64,000 nt of DNA from Cristatella mucedo (Eukaryota > Bryozoa > Phylactolaemata > Cristatellidae): contig WPIO01000025.1 in NCBI GenBank assembly GCA_009760855.2, positions 813,501 through 877,500 of the forward strand, given 5' to 3'. The position numbers and the translations under genes are program-made. Positions 20,435 through 31,800 of this stretch are shown here, one piece after another. Positions within the stretch are counted from its first letter, which is position 1. Every line of letters starts with the position of its first letter. The notes beneath the pieces were generated by a model, which saw only the letters and a list, made by a program, of their open reading frames with translations, ran no database searches and was not told the DNA's origin.

Positions 20435-22452
20435 GACCCGGCGCGTTCTGCTGCGGCTCGACGTGCTGCTACTCTCCAATTACGTACGGGATATTTTACA
20501 AGACATGGTGTGAGTAGCCGTCGCTGCTGCCTCGGCTACCTCGGCTGCCTCGGCTGCCCCGGCGGCGGTGGTGCGCTGAGCGGCGCCGCCACCGCCACTC
20601 GTCAGCTATCGCGATGAGCCGCTGCGCCACTCGCTGTGTCGCCGTCGTCCGCTCAGGCTTGCGCGCGCCAGCGACGCTCGCCAGCCGCTCCTCCATCACG
20701 CGGGCGCGCTTCCACTCCGTTCCGCAGAGAGCTGATAACCGATTGGGTGGAATTTTTAATGACGTCACTCGGGGCGAGCCGGCGGCTTTTCGAGGGACGT
20801 GCGGGTGATTTTGTTTTAGGCTTTCATCGCGAGCTGTTTGCCTTGCTCGCAAGATTGGAAAACTATGCTATAATGAACGGCGGTGCCTTGCTTTAGGTCG
20901 CATTCTGCATCAGGGTTTCATAAAGTTGAAAGCGACGCCAGCTCTTACTGTCTGCACTGTCTGAGCATACTTTGGTCTGACCAACTGCTCTTAAGCAGGC
21001 GTCTAACATTGTCTCGACTAGAGCACCAAGTCGTTGCAAAGCGCCCTCTCTTGTGAACAATTGCACAATTAGTATTTCTTAGCCCGATTGTATTGAGGAT
21101 GCAGTTATGTGCGGTAGTACGTGAATTTCGTCGCTGTGTAATACAAGTGGAGTTAGAAAAGGGATTATTTCAAACGGCCCTTAAAGAAGACCGCTCGACC
21201 GTTTCTTGTTTCCCGCGATGGCGTTTAGTATCTAATTTGCACGGTCTTGGCAAAACGCTCTATTTTCTATATTAGAACTGAAGTTTTGATGGTAAATCTA
21301 TGCCTTGTCAGACGAAAACCGCAGCGATAAAGCACGCCGCAGCGAGTTACACCCGACAGACGACTTCGCGGCGCATATCCGCATGCGCCGCGAAGGCCTC
21401 GATAGTGTAGTTCGACTGCACCCTCACTCGGGCCTGCACGCTCTAGCCAACTGTACTCCTACTCCTCAGCACGGCTTCCTCGGCCCATGAACGCGTATCC
21501 TTAAGGAATGGCCTAGTGATAAATGCACATCAAAGGGCAAAGTCATGTACAGGCATCAAAGTGCAGCCACCCGAATCAAAGGTCATACTTCAGTGGCTGG
21601 TGCACAAGCAGATCTCAAAGGGGCATAACGCAGTCATCGCACGAACGTCAAGTCGCGTGCCTTACTGAGTAATAATAGTAATGCGCTTGATAAAGCGCCC
21701 TCGGAGAACCCAGCCTCTTTCTAGGCGCTTTACATTTTCTGCAAGGGAAACGCGATTGAATGGCGTTGTAGCCGCGAGACGGCAGAAAGGCAAAGATGAA
21801 TCGCTGCAATTTTTCAAGCAAGAATATTTTTCTAGGCCGCCCTCACCATGCAGATTTAAGATTGAACGCCGATTGAAATAATATCTCGCTGCAATCGAAA
21901 AAATGGCTCCATCATAATTTGCTCTCGCTCAAGGAGATTTCTCTCGGCCGTATTAGGGTTCTGGACGGTGGTCGCCATCATCGTCGTGCTCTTCCTGGCC
22001 GGCTGCACGCTGCTCATCTGCCTGCGGAAGCGGCGCAGCCGCGCTGATCCGAGCTGCGAGGAGTACGTGCTGATGCGCGACGTCGACAGGCAGCGCGGCG
22101 GCGGCGGCGGCGCGCTGCCGTTCGGCGCCGTGCTGGCCACCGCGCCGATGCCTCCTCCTTATGGGCATATGCCGCCGCCGCCGCCGCACGGCCCGGCGCC
22201 GCCGGTGCCCGCCGTCGGCCCGTCCGCTGGCGGCACTTACGGAGGGGTACGTTCGCCGCTGCTGACGCGCGGCGGGCCCTGAGTGCAAGGCACTAACCGC
22301 CTGCAAACAGGCCTCGCACTTACGCCTCGCACTTATCGCCTGCGAACGGGCCTGAAGCGAGCGCTCTCTCTGTCTGCTATAAGCTGGCTGAGCGCCTCGC
22401 TTTGGGCGTCAGAGCGAGGGAGCGCCGCCGTTGAGTGCCAATAGGAGGGCAG

Positions 22453-22514
<62 letters not shown>

Positions 22515-22935
22515 GCCTTTCCGTTCCTCCCTCCCGCCTCTCTTTCTTCTGTCTGCTGTTCCTTGTTACGTCCCCCTCTTTCCTGTTCACTGTCACATAT
22601 CTCTCTCAGCTCAGCTATCTCCACTCCTCTCTGTCTCTCTCTCAATTCTTTTTCATCAATACGCTCTCTATTTCTCTACTTTCCCCTTAATTTTTTTTAT
22701 CGTTCCTTTCACAAATTTTTCTGAATTAGAATGCGGCTTCTACGAATATATCACGGCATGAAGCGCGGACTATTCCCTAAAGTGCGCCTAAAAGGGCCTG
22801 GAAGAAGCCTACTACTTCGTGTAAAAGAGACAATTAATTTACACTAGTCTGCATGCTAGCCTCTAATCATTTGCTAGCGAAATGTCTACCAACATCTATT
22901 TTTTCTGGTGGTTACAGATGCCGCCGCCGTACTAA
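20435..22935 (+). CDS. WBP1/VOPP1-like single-pass membrane protein (5' end unresolved)
   Basis: Three exons join in phase: 20435-20509, 21957-22246 and 22918-22935. The first carries PGAFCCGSTCCYSP and ends with TW before GTGAGTAG. The second opens with WFWTVVAIIVVLFLAGC, a transmembrane helix, then a basic stop-transfer RKRRSR, an acidic EEYVLMRDVD segment, and a glycine/proline-rich tail with APMPPPYGH. The third adds only MPPPY and a stop. CCGSxCC followed by WWFW, one helix and PPxY motifs is the plan of WBP1, WBP1L and VOPP1, which bind WW-domain ubiquitin ligases and sort in endomembranes. An N-terminal exon ending in phase 1 is still needed; 19801-19858 fits the phase but not the expected signal peptide. 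Subfamily is not decided. Confidence 0.72.
21669..21765 (-). mobile_element. LINE 3' tail fragment
   Basis: Reverse of the abundant LINE end: AATAATAGTAATGCGCTTGA, TAAAGCGCCCTCGGAGAACC and CTAGGCGCTTTACATTTTCT. About 95 bp, in the WBP1-like gene intron. Confidence 0.65.
22457..22508. repeat. (TC)n microsatellite
   Basis: About 26 CT units leading into a 200-bp pyrimidine-rich stretch, within the last intron of the WBP1-like gene. Confidence 0.95.
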
Positions 22936-23919
22936 GAACAACGCTCGAGAACCCTAGAGCTGTTGAGAAACGTTCTCCGTCTAAAGAAAAACGCGGGCCA
23001 TCTACCATACGCGGCAGCTGCAATGAGGGAATGAATTAAATACGAATGCGTCAATGGTTAATGACGATTGGTTGCCTCTCCGCTTGAGGCAACTCAGTTC
23101 CCTTCTACTCCAGCCGAATAGTCGATACACGCTATGGTGTTGCTATGGTAAATACAAACCATTCTGAATTATAGTAGCCTGAACATCAACTTTCAAAGGT
23201 GAAAGGCTGTAGGTACACTTGTCTGTGTAATGAAATGGTAATGATTGCTGTTGCTTGTCTCACTATATACAGGCAATGATTATTACCATATGTAATAATA
23301 AGATGCATCGCGGAGAACAGAAAGCGTTTATTGTCAGTAATGTTATGTCTGCTACCAGGACCGCAGGGTGAGCGTGGCCTCTCTTGATTGGTCACGTTCG
23401 TGTGGCTCCGCCCCGCAGCTCTGCCATCAAAGTATAGGCTTACTAAAACGGCGGCTCTATTATCCTTACAGCAGCTGCTTTTAGCATCAGTAATATCTAA
23501 GCCACGAGTCGTGGCACTCTACTAAGTGCAGGGAATCACCATAATGCGTCTCTCCGTCTGCAACCCTGAAAAGCGGTTACTACGCAGGGTAGTTTTACCT
23601 ACCTAGCAGGAATAAAATAGGGTATATAGGGTCGTAAATCAAGCAAGCTGCAATCTTAGCTAATTCAGACTACTTACGTAGCACGGGCCGATTCACAGCC
23701 TCAACGCTTGGACCCAGAGAAATAACTGAGCCTCTTGTCATTTGCTGAACTATCGAAGTGAAGACGAATGCACAAATGGGTCATTAATAAAGGTCATGAG
23801 ACCCGTCGAGTACCCGTATTAAAAATGTAGATTGAAAGAGGTTGACAGAGATCGAAGCATCGACATGCTTACCAGAGAATTCCGTTAGGAGTGATCGACT
23901 AACGGTTTTACTGGCATAT

Positions 23920-24085
23920 TTACATTTCATTCGTATAGCGCCCTAAGAGAACGTAATCTCTATTCAGGCGCCTCCCATATGCCTTGAGGCTCGAGCCCAT
24001 GACCTAGGTCGTCAAATGCAATCACCTTGACCTCGGTCGGGGCGTACCCTTTAACCCGTAGGCCAAAACAGTGTGGCATTCTATC
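23920..24085 (-). repeat. SINE-B copy
   Basis: Reverse copy. ATTTCATTCGTATAGCGCCC, AAGAGAACGTAATCTCTATT, CAGGCGCCTC, B-box GAGGCTCGAGCCCATGACCT, then GTACCCTTTAACCCGTAGGC. Confidence 0.7.
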
Positions 24086-24089
24086 TCGG

Positions 24090-25860
24090 CTCCACTCAGC
24101 AGCCCAACAACAAACGTGTCGTCGTCACGTGCTCCCAATTTGAACCGAAGCAGTCCCTGACAGCGACGGAGACATTCTGAAGTGACTAGCCCGTGTAACG
24201 ACATGGCAATATGATGGTCCACGTAAGCAGACAGAATGAAAATGGTCAACGTTGCGAATTAGATAATTAAATTCGATCGAGAAATACCATTCGAATCTGC
24301 TCAAAGAACTGCACCAGAACTCAACTCGGAACGACCTGTTAAATGCTGCTGGCAGTCGCGTACGTAAAGCCAGTGGATGAGCACCTCGCTGGACGGCATT
24401 TCACCCTTTACCCAGACCGTCCCATGCTGCCAGAGATGACCACCATTATCAGTTTTGAGAGCCGCTGGGAAGACTGGCGACTTTTCAAAACGCAAGCTTA
24501 CGACCGAGTTCGATAGTCCTGCTAGTATAAGGCCTTTTCCGGTGGCTGGCCGATCGAGGTGGCAGCACGAGGGAGGCTGGAAGCATCGATTGACTTACTT
24601 CTTCTTTCAGCATACACTTGAGCCGTCGATTCTGAAGACCTTACTGTGGCGAACTGCTTACCTCAAGGTCGGCTTACTTTTAACACTTCTCTAACTAGAG
24701 ACTCGAGGGCTGGTGCACTGCAGTGCAGAATGCAATGATGACTTTCCAGCTACAAGGAGCTCGACAGTGGCAGAACCAGCAAGCAGACATTTCTTCTTCA
24801 TAACCCTTCAAATACTCGAGAGATAACATAACTGTAGTACGGTATTCACACTGAAGAATGGAGTCGTGACCAAGGATAACCAAGACGTATGTGCAGCAAT
24901 GAATTACGCAATGCAGCCATCGCTTTTTGAAGTTGAGTTTAACATGGCTTGATCTCGCTTGACCCGAAATACACACTGAGTGCACCTCGCTCACGGCTGA
25001 GAAGTAGATCGTCTAATACCAGCTTGAGCAGAGAGTAGCGGCCTGAAGCTCGATGAGAGTATAACTCGAACCATTCAAGCTTGATGTGCTGATTGCTAGC
25101 GAAAGGAGCCGGTGAAAGAATCGACAAGTACAGCTCGTGCAAAGCAAGCACTCACACTATTCACTCTTGAAGGCAATGCCCCAAAAACAAGAGTGCTGCA
25201 CCGACCACCTATCGATTAACATGACCCGTTAAGTAGATTACACAATTTCCCCACGGCAGTGAAGGGCAGGCCGAGCAGAGAAGCTACCTCTTTCGAAGAA
25301 CAGCCGAGAGGGATACAAGCAAGCCCTCAGTAAGATGCTTGCCAGCAGTAAGTCAAAAGTCTCTGCCCTACCCACACACACCCAGCATGCAACAGATGTT
25401 ACTATGGTGTCGCCAGCAAACAGATTTACGATGAGCTAGCAAAAGCTGTCGTCACGAAAACAACAACAATGTAGTGCAGGTCGAGCGACCTAAAAACTGA
25501 AATGAGGCCGAGTCGGTACTTGCTACATGCACAGAGCCAACACAATTCCTCACGGCTTTCACTGAGCAAACGAACAAAGCTCGCCGAACAAACTGCACGG
25601 CTCACTGGTTACACAACCCGGGCAGTGAACCTTGGCAGCCGTAGCAATGGAATACACGGGCACCCAAATTCCTGATAACACACTTTATACAAATTAGGAA
25701 GTAGACCCAAAGTAGTCACATCTTCACAAAAGCAGCTCACCAGCAGCAGAAGCATGCCCTCAACAGTGTAGGCTGCTAATGTTAACTGTCGGCCATGAGA
25801 TAACAATGCAAATAGCTCCGCCGAGCCGTACGACTAACTATGCCCAGCCATCTGGCAGCA
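24090..25860. other. Intergenic and KANSL3 3' UTR region
   Basis: No coding structure is recognisable. Sequence directly left of 25862 should be KANSL3 3' UTR (minus strand), but no clear AATAAA was seen on that strand. Confidence 0.4.
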
Positions 25861-25861
25861 A

Positions 25862-28800
25862 TCACGTCGCCGTCCCCTGCACGGTCGTGGGCGACACGGG
25901 CGCCGGGCTACCCGACGAGTCTTTCTGCCCAGCATTCGTCCGAAATGACGGCTCGACGGCCGGTGCAGCGTCGGCACAGCCATCTGCCAACACTGGCTCT
26001 GGCGCTTTGGCCACAACAGGGCCCACGCTGCCGCCCAGCCACGACAACGATGTCAAGGGGCTGGCGGCGTGCTTGGTCTCGCCCTGCGGTGGCGGCGGGC
26101 AAGCGCCGCCGCCTCCGCGCAGCATTGCGCAAGCGCCGCCCGCAGGTGCTGTGCCCTGAGCAGCCAGCAGCGAAGTGGTGCCTTCGACGGCGAGCAGGTG
26201 CCGGATCTGCGGCTGCACGGGCATCGCCGCCGCCGCCACGGGAACTATGCCTCCACCGGCAGCTCGCGGCTGCAGCGGCGGCGGCAGGCTCTGCAAGGGC
26301 GGAGGCAGCTGCACCACCGAAGCAAACGGTCGAGCGGCCACTAGACTGCCGGGCAGGGCAGCGGCCTTGCAGTAACCTCGCCTGTCGCCTTCGCCGCCAG
26401 ATCCGATTGACAGCCTCGAGGCGGCCGGCGACAAGTGTGTGCGGCGCCCGGCAGCAGCAGAAGCACCATCGGCCGAGTTCAGTCTGAGCTGCTGACGCAA
26501 TTCCTCCGCGGCCGTCAGCTTTCGCGAGGCGGCCGAACTGTCTATGCCCAGCACGTCGGGGTAGGTGTCTGCTGCTGCCATTGCCGACCTGCATGCCTGC
26601 GTCGTCAGCAAGGATACGGCCTCGGCCGTCTGCCTCTCTAAAAAGAGCAGAAGCACGAGGGCGTGGCTGAAAACCGTACGTCTGCCAGGCCTGAATCGAA
26701 GGCTGCATACATCATTCCAGCAGCTCGCGCGCGGGAATGCTTTGCAAAGTCCATACCTCGAAAGACTTTGTTGGCTTCGCCAGGCCACTGGTCAGCACCC
26801 GGCTTGCCACCGTCGACGGCATCCTGAAAATGAAGCATGCCCACTGCCAGAGCGTCACTACTGCCTGAGCCCCAGAGGCAGCTGAATATGCACGAGCAAG
26901 CCACGACAGTCGCACACGGTCATTATTGAGTGTTTCCCGCAGCGCAAAGGTTCTTGAGCGAAACATTTGCTTGCACGGACACGAGGGCAAACGATAGACG
27001 GGCTGTGACTTTCTGGCCGAACGGTACAGCGGCAGGGTGTCACCCCTCCCGCATAACTATGTTAATGTCTGAACCGGAAGCTCGTTAGCATCGGGCAAAC
27101 GATAGACGGGCTGTGACTTTCTGGCCGAACGGTACAGCGGCAGGGTGTCACCCCTCCCGCATAACTATGTTAATGTCTGAACCGGAAGCTCGTTAGCATC
27201 GTCGTGAAGGCTCGTTTGCAAGCTTTTAAAACCATAAACGGATGACTCGAGCAGACTGTCACGGCAGCCTCACGGCCTTGAGGAGCATTCCAAGTCATTG
27301 CCAACAGCCTCAATAGGGGGGGGGGGACCTGGCAGTCATGACTGGGTGCAGCCAGGTATCAGCTGTGACCGGTCGCATGATATCTACTTGCAGTGTAGTA
27401 AAGTGATATGCCAGCTTTTGCTGTGTCACTTCATCCCACCACACGCAGACACACTTTAAATTTAACATGCGGAACCCCTAGGTGTTAAAGCATGTGTCCG
27501 CGGTGAGAGCCGGTGGCAAGACACAGGCTTTAAATTTAACACGCTGAACCCGTAGGCAAAGAGGTAATAGAAATGGAGAAAGTTTCACGTCGGCATGATA
27601 AGAACACGCCATCTTCGGCTACCCAGACCAGGGCTTAAAAATTGCGCTGTGCAAAACTGATAGCTGTGGAGCTCTTAAGCAAGGGTTTTGAAGTGGTCTC
27701 TAGACTAAATAGTTGCATAGTTGCGAAGCCCAAGTCAAGCTTGCGTGTGCCTGTATGCAATCGCACGAGCAAAGCAGAGCGAGATAATAATAATAATAAT
27801 AATAATAATAATTTACTTGATAAAGCGCCCTCAGAGAACTTAATCTCTCTCTAGGCGCTTTACATTTGCTGTAAAGTGAAATGCAATTGAATGATAAGTA
27901 AAATCATGCTTGAAAAACAAACGAAATGAATAATATGGTTAGGGGTGACATGCACAGGGTCAGCATGCAAATGTCGTTAGTGGCAGCATGCACAGTGTCA
28001 GCACGCATAAGCACATCAAGGACGAATCACAGGGACCCACTAAATGCTGTCCTAAATAGGTGTGTTTTTAGGTTCCTTTTAAATGTGGTCAGGTCAGGGG
28101 ATGTTTTGACACAGGTCGGGAGGGAGTTCCAGGCTTTGGGAGCATATGAACTAAATGCACGGTCTCCAAAGGATTTAAGGTTTGTATGAGGTATTTCTAG
28201 ACTGTTGGATTCCGAAAAGCAGGTGGTACGATGCTTGGCCTGATGGGGTAGTATATCTGACAGATAGGCTGGAGCCATAGAATGAAGGGACCTAAAAGTG
28301 AGCGACAAAACCTTGAAGTCAATCCGTTGCTTGACTGGTAGCCAGTGCAGGTCGGCGAGAAGTGGAGTAATGTGGCAACTGCGCCGCTCACGACAGACAA
28401 GCCTAGCTGCAGAGTTTTGCACAAGCTGCAATCGCCTGATCGCACATGCTGGTAGGCCAGTAAGCAGTGAGTTGCAGAAGTCGAGACGGGATGTCACGAA
28501 TGCATGAACTAACTTGGACGTGGTATCTTTATCTAAACAAGCCCGAATTTTAGCAATGTTATGAAGCTGAAAATAGGTGGATTTGACTGTGGAGCTGATA
28601 TGGTCGTCTAACGAGAGGTCGCTTTGGAATATGACACCTAGATTCCGAGCTGATTCGACAGGAGATATGCTGGCAGAGCCAATTTTGAGAGTCAGCCTTT
28701 TCAATCTCTGGATCACACTGGGTTTGCCCATAACTAGTAAGTTAGTTTTATCATCGTTAAGTTTTAGAAAATTTGCTGCCATCCATGTGCGGATGTCATC

Positions 28801-31800
28801 AATGCATGCAGCTAGTGAATTGAGAGAATTTGAGGTGCTCGAAGGCTGGGAGGGATCAAAGCAAAGGTACAACTGAGTGTCATCCGCATAGAAGTGAAAG
28901 CCTAGATTGTGCTTGGCAATCACATCAGCAAGAGGGAGAGTATAAACCGTGCTACTGTTAGGGTAGAATGGTGGTTGAGGAGACGCAGCTTGAAGGTGCA
29001 CTAACATCACTTCTGACGAATGGGAAAGAGGTACCAAAGTATGCAGTTGTTTCAAAGTTTCGAGGCAGGACATCCTGCAGGGAGATCCACGGCTAGATAA
29101 AACACAAATCAAAATGATATGTCAAAAGTACTAAGACACGTGTGCACTACAGTGGCCGAGATAGCCTTGGATCCGAGATCTTGTGCTTGCAGTTAGGGCT
29201 TCAGGACCACGGTCTAATAGCTGGGGCAAAACAATAACGATTTAATGACAATACAAATTTTTTTTAAACCGAAGCGCTGCTTAGCAGGGTGTAAAGTGTG
29301 ACGATTTACGGAGGAACAGAGTGCAGGCGAATTTGAATCATTGACGAGGAAGCCTAGCTGCAGGACTGCAAGTGACAGGGCATAAGAGCATATGCAGGAA
29401 AGTAACAAGTCGCAGCAATCAATTGTGCTAACGACTAGTGGATCGATTCACTTATATGTCGACACTCGGGTGTGTAATTCCTGTGAAAATGACGACCGTT
29501 ACAGTATGAGGGTAGTATGGTACTTACATCTGGCACCCTTAATCTTTTGGGTTTGACTTACAGTCCAAAAGTTTTGGTGCACTAACTAGAGGCGCGCGGC
29601 CCCCAAATACACATGACTAGCGAAGATGTATGCATATGAATAATAAATGCTAGTCTGCTTGTCCACTCGGTAACGTTTACATTTGAAAACTAACAGCTCC
29701 CTGTAAAAGGATGCCCAAAATGAAGCCAAAGTAAAAAATAAAAAAAGGTTAACTCATTTGTTAACATTTACATCTGCAAACTACTAGCTCCCTGTAAAAA
29801 GACACGTGAAATGAAGCCAAGGCAAAAATTAAGAACCGGCTAACTGAGTAAACAGCCTAATTTGCACAGCACCCAAAGAGCCTTAGCGGCTAGGTCCCAC
29901 CAAACTGCAACTGAACACCCCACTATTGCTAGTTCTTTGCCAGGTTTGCTACGACATTGATTTCAAGACGGTGTAAATCCCGACAGAGCATCATACCTAC
30001 ACATAATCTTAGAGCATGCGACATTTAAGGCAATAAATGTCCTTTTCTTGCACTTATTGACTGAGGGGGCAAAAGAAGCTACTCGTGACCTATGTCAACT
30101 ATGTATCTCACTTCTGCAGTGTTATGTGAGATGACCTATGTCAACTATGTATCTCACTTTTGCAGTGTTATGTGAGATGACCTATGTCAACTATGTATCT
30201 CACTTCTGCAGTGTTATGTGAGATGTTCGCTTTGGGCTCCAATTACAAATAAGCCTGCCAGGGTCATAATGTACAAGCACTTAGTTTTCAAGGCTTGCAG
30301 AGTTGCAGTGTGTGACATTTCATTTTTGTTATGATATCAAGCGATAGCTCGTCGGGAGATAGACAATAGCGTGATGACGTGAAGAAAAAAGATGGGATAC
30401 TATCAAACAGGCAGTGAACATTGCAGACACATTAAAGAATAGATTCAGTCAAGAGAGAATAATATTAGCCAAGTGGAATGATACAACCACAATAGGTCAG
30501 GCTTCACAATCTAAAAGCTCAAGTTCTCATTGGTTCAGCAGAAGCAATTTATAATTCATATAAGCCTCAATAGTATCCAAGGAGCTACCTAAAGTAGTCT
30601 GTTAAGGTTAGTGTGAGAAAAGCGTAGCAGAACCGAGACAAGCAGCAGCGCCAGCAGTGCAGTCACGGTGAAGAGAAGTGAAGGCGCCTTTCTAGAATGT
30701 GCTGCCCATTAACCGTAGGGTCAATACTCTCAATGACTGGTGAAGAGACTGGTGGGAAGTCACGCGCACGTGAGAGAGAGATTCGATACGCTATATCTGG
30801 TTGATAACAGTGGCACGGTAAGCAGAAAGAGCGAATGATCGAATGGAGGCTGGGCATCGAGATAGGAGAATCTTAAAGGCAGGCGTGGCAGAAAAACAGG
30901 TCTGGCAAAACCGGAACACAAGCAGAAATATATGGCATGCACGCAGCGTTTTCAGGGACAGTGCTCTAATGGGACATAGCTGAGTGGCACAATACATGCA
31001 GGGGTACAACAATCGCTGCTGGACTGACGGTAATCGACCACTGCGACTTGCCATGAACACCCCGAGAATCTGCATGAGACACCGAGCTCATGAATAGGCT
31101 TTGGTCAACCGCAAGCCACGGATGAGCCCTGGTGGACATACTCCACCAAAACAATTCTGGACTCAAAGTCGACGATAGAACTTTATTCTACTAAATCATG
31201 CTTCTCCATTTTGTCACGGGGTGCCTGATGAATCATACTAGCACAATGTTTTGCCTTATAATAATAATAATATAATACGTTTGTATAGCACCCTCAGAGA
31301 ATGGGACCTCTTTCTAGTCACTTTATGTTGTAATAAACAGGTGTGTTTTAAGCTTCTTTTAAATATCAACATGTCAGCGGACATCGAGTATTTTATCACC
31401 TATTCCATGCTGTCTAGGGTTTCTCTTATAAATTCGTGCTTGTTTTGTAAAGACGTGGCTACCGTGAAGGATCTTTAGCCATTTAGAGTACCAAGCAGGA
31501 GCCAGATTAGCCCTTGTTCAGCCAGCCGGTCATATATTGGAGTCTGCTACTCTGCACTAAAAAAATGTTCTTTGCATGCTGAATCACGAAAAAAGGTCAC
31601 GGTAACTTTGATAAAAAACCAAAACCCAACAAAAATACAAACAATAAAGCTTCCACATAATCGCCCTGTTCAAAAAGTGAAATAAAATGGCACTAGAAGC
31701 ACAAACACATACACTCTATCAAAATTAGCTGCAAGCAAAAGAGTACATACCCTTCGCCTGTTGAAGCCTAAAGGTCGGGTCACTCTCTTCTTCATAGGAA

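Noticed and set aside
25779-26885. Several long plus-strand frames at 25.8-26.9 kb
   Set aside because: They are antisense to KANSL3 exons 11-12; the minus strand has the splice sites and correct phase, and openness comes from GC-rich codons.
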